This document shows positions 4,737-5,483 of a stretch of DNA of 5,483 nt, one piece after another. Source of the DNA: an uncultured Oscillospiraceae bacterium (GTDB taxonomy: Bacteria; Bacillota; Clostridia; Oscillospirales; Ruminococcaceae); the NCBI GenBank assembly GCA_934463345.1, contig CAKSJL010000102.1, positions 1 through 5,483 of the forward strand. The letters run 5' to 3'. Numbering within the stretch: the stretch's first letter is position 1; every line of letters starts with the position of its first letter. Below the pieces are notes generated by a model that made no database searches, had not been told where the DNA came from, and was given only the letters and a program-made list of their open reading frames with translations. A program made the translations under genes and the position numbers.

Positions 4737-5234
4737 ATGCTGGACTTTTTATCAATAGATGTCGGTACAATTATATTCACATTATGTAACCTGCTGATAT
4801 TGTTTCTTATTTTAAAGCATTTCCTTTTTGGCAGAGTGTATAAAGTTCTTGAAGAGCGTCAGAATGATGTTACTGAAACATACAGTAAGGCTGACGAGTC
4901 CCTGGAGCATGCAAAATCGCTTGAATCTGAGTATTCAGCGCTTATGCAGGGTGCAAAGGAGGAATCAGCTGAAATCATCAGAAATGCGTCTAAAAAGGCG
5001 CAGCAGCGCTCAGATGAGATCATATCAGATGCAAAGAAGGAAGCAGGAACAATTCTTGCAAGAGCCGACGAAGATGTTGAAAGAGAAAAGAAGCGTGCTC
5101 AGAATGAACTGAGAGGCGAAATATCAGAGCTTGCAGTTCTGGTTGCCCAGAAGGTCGTTGAAAAGGAAATCAATGAGGAAGATCATGACAGATTTATCAA
5201 TGACTTTATTGAAAATGTGGGTGATCTGAAATGA
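4737..5234 (+). CDS. atpF: F-type ATP synthase subunit b, 165 residues
   Basis: Subunit b is the peripheral stalk that holds the F1 head still against subunit a. Residues 1-9 are the short outer N-terminus. About 10-31 is the single membrane helix (TIIFTLCNLLILFLILKHFLF). About 35-150 is a long charged helix rich in Ala, Glu, Lys and Arg that dimerises as a coiled coil. About 127-145 holds the family segment ISELAVLVAQKVVEKEI, and the final residues FINDFIENVGDLK contact delta. The length is normal for a bacterial b subunit (155-170). GGAGG (4725-4729) lies 7 nt before the ATG. Its stop overlaps the atpH start (ATGA, 5231-5234). Nothing suggests a second b-prime copy in this window. Confidence 0.97.
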   Translation: MLDFLSIDVGTIIFTLCNLLILFLILKHFLFGRVYKVLEERQNDVTETYSKADESLEHAKSLESEYSALMQGAKEESAEIIRNASKKAQQRSDEIISDAKKEAGTILARADEDVEREKKRAQNELRGEISELAVLVAQKVVEKEINEEDHDRFINDFIENVGDLK

Positions 5235-5483
5235 CAGGCGATGTAGGAAAGCTTTATTCTGAAGCTTTGTTTGAAATAGGCGTGGAAAATAACAGCCTTG
5301 ATGAATTTAACAGTGACATTGCTCAGTGCCGCAGGGTATTCGAGGACAATCCTGAGCTTGTCAGCATACTGAATTCACCTGTTATTACAAACGATGAAAA
5401 GCTTGGAGTTATAAGCAAAATTTTCGGTGAAAGCGGAACAGTAAGAGATTTTATATGCGTTGTGACTCAAAAAGGCAGAATCG
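5231..5483 (+). CDS. atpH: F-type ATP synthase subunit delta, 5' part (84 residues visible)
   Basis: Delta (OSCP-like) links the b stalk to the top of the alpha3beta3 head. The visible N-terminal domain has the family pattern: YSEALFEIGVENN at 9-21, a run of helices, FEDNPELVSILNSPVIT at 37-53, DEKLGVISKIFG at 55-66, and DFICVVTQKGRI at 73-84, matching the usual NFL-x(n)-GR. The frame is open to the window edge; about half of a normal 180-residue protein is missing. The start overlaps the atpF stop and has only a weak purine-rich site upstream, so re-initiation by ribosomes leaving atpF is likely. The genes expected next are atpA, atpG, atpD and atpC. Confidence 0.95.
   Translation, partial: MTGDVGKLYSEALFEIGVENNSLDEFNSDIAQCRRVFEDNPELVSILNSPVITNDEKLGVISKIFGESGTVRDFICVVTQKGRI

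Overview
The window is low-GC, AT-rich bacterial DNA with strong GGAGG ribosome binding sites, GTG/TTG starts and near-consensus sigma-A promoters. This fits a Gram-positive anaerobe of the class Clostridia, probably a Ruminococcus-like Oscillospiraceae. The placement is inferred from gene style and from the ATP synthase type; no marker gene here fixes the genus.

Left part, minus strand (1-1092): a promoter at 1064-1092 drives a two-gene unit. The first gene is a 31-residue single-span membrane miniprotein (936-1031). The second is a LytR-CpsA-Psr (LCP) cell-wall glycopolymer ligase that starts at GTG 919 and runs off the left edge. The LCP protein has an unusual cytoplasmic N-terminus: a Tyr/Gln/Asn/Pro-rich stretch, about seven tandem copies of a 15-residue Arg/Gln/Pro/Asn unit, and a Lys/Arg-rich juxtamembrane segment. 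The membrane span and the start of the LCP domain follow.

Middle part (1190-2856): a tRNA-Gln(CUG) gene lies behind a perfect TTGACA-17-TATAAT promoter preceded by three A-tracts spaced exactly 10 bp apart, and is followed by two terminator hairpins. A stretch without an evident gene (1488-1809) leads to a 62-residue acidic protein of unknown function. That gene converges, across a shared bidirectional terminator, on a minus-strand gene for a free-standing PTS Enzyme I N-terminal half. This protein has the HPr-binding and phospho-histidine domains but no PEP-binding barrel.

Right part, plus strand (2952-5483): the start of an F-type ATP synthase operon in the order atpI-atpB-atpE-atpF-atpH, cut by the window edge inside atpH. 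Two promoters precede it: a perfect consensus at 2952-2980 and an extended -10 promoter at 3096-3124. The c subunit carries the sodium-type ion site, with Glu rather than Gln at the first ligand position. That gives the two-carboxylate motif known from Fusobacterium nucleatum and suggests a sodium-coupled rotor. The gaps on both sides of atpE hold hairpins that may set the high c-subunit stoichiometry. atpI/atpB and atpF/atpH overlap by ATGA and are probably translationally coupled.

The items most worth following up are the two-carboxylate c subunit, the condensate-like cytoplasmic tail of the LCP protein with its co-transcribed miniprotein, the lone Enzyme I N-terminal half, and the alternative hairpins flanking atpE.
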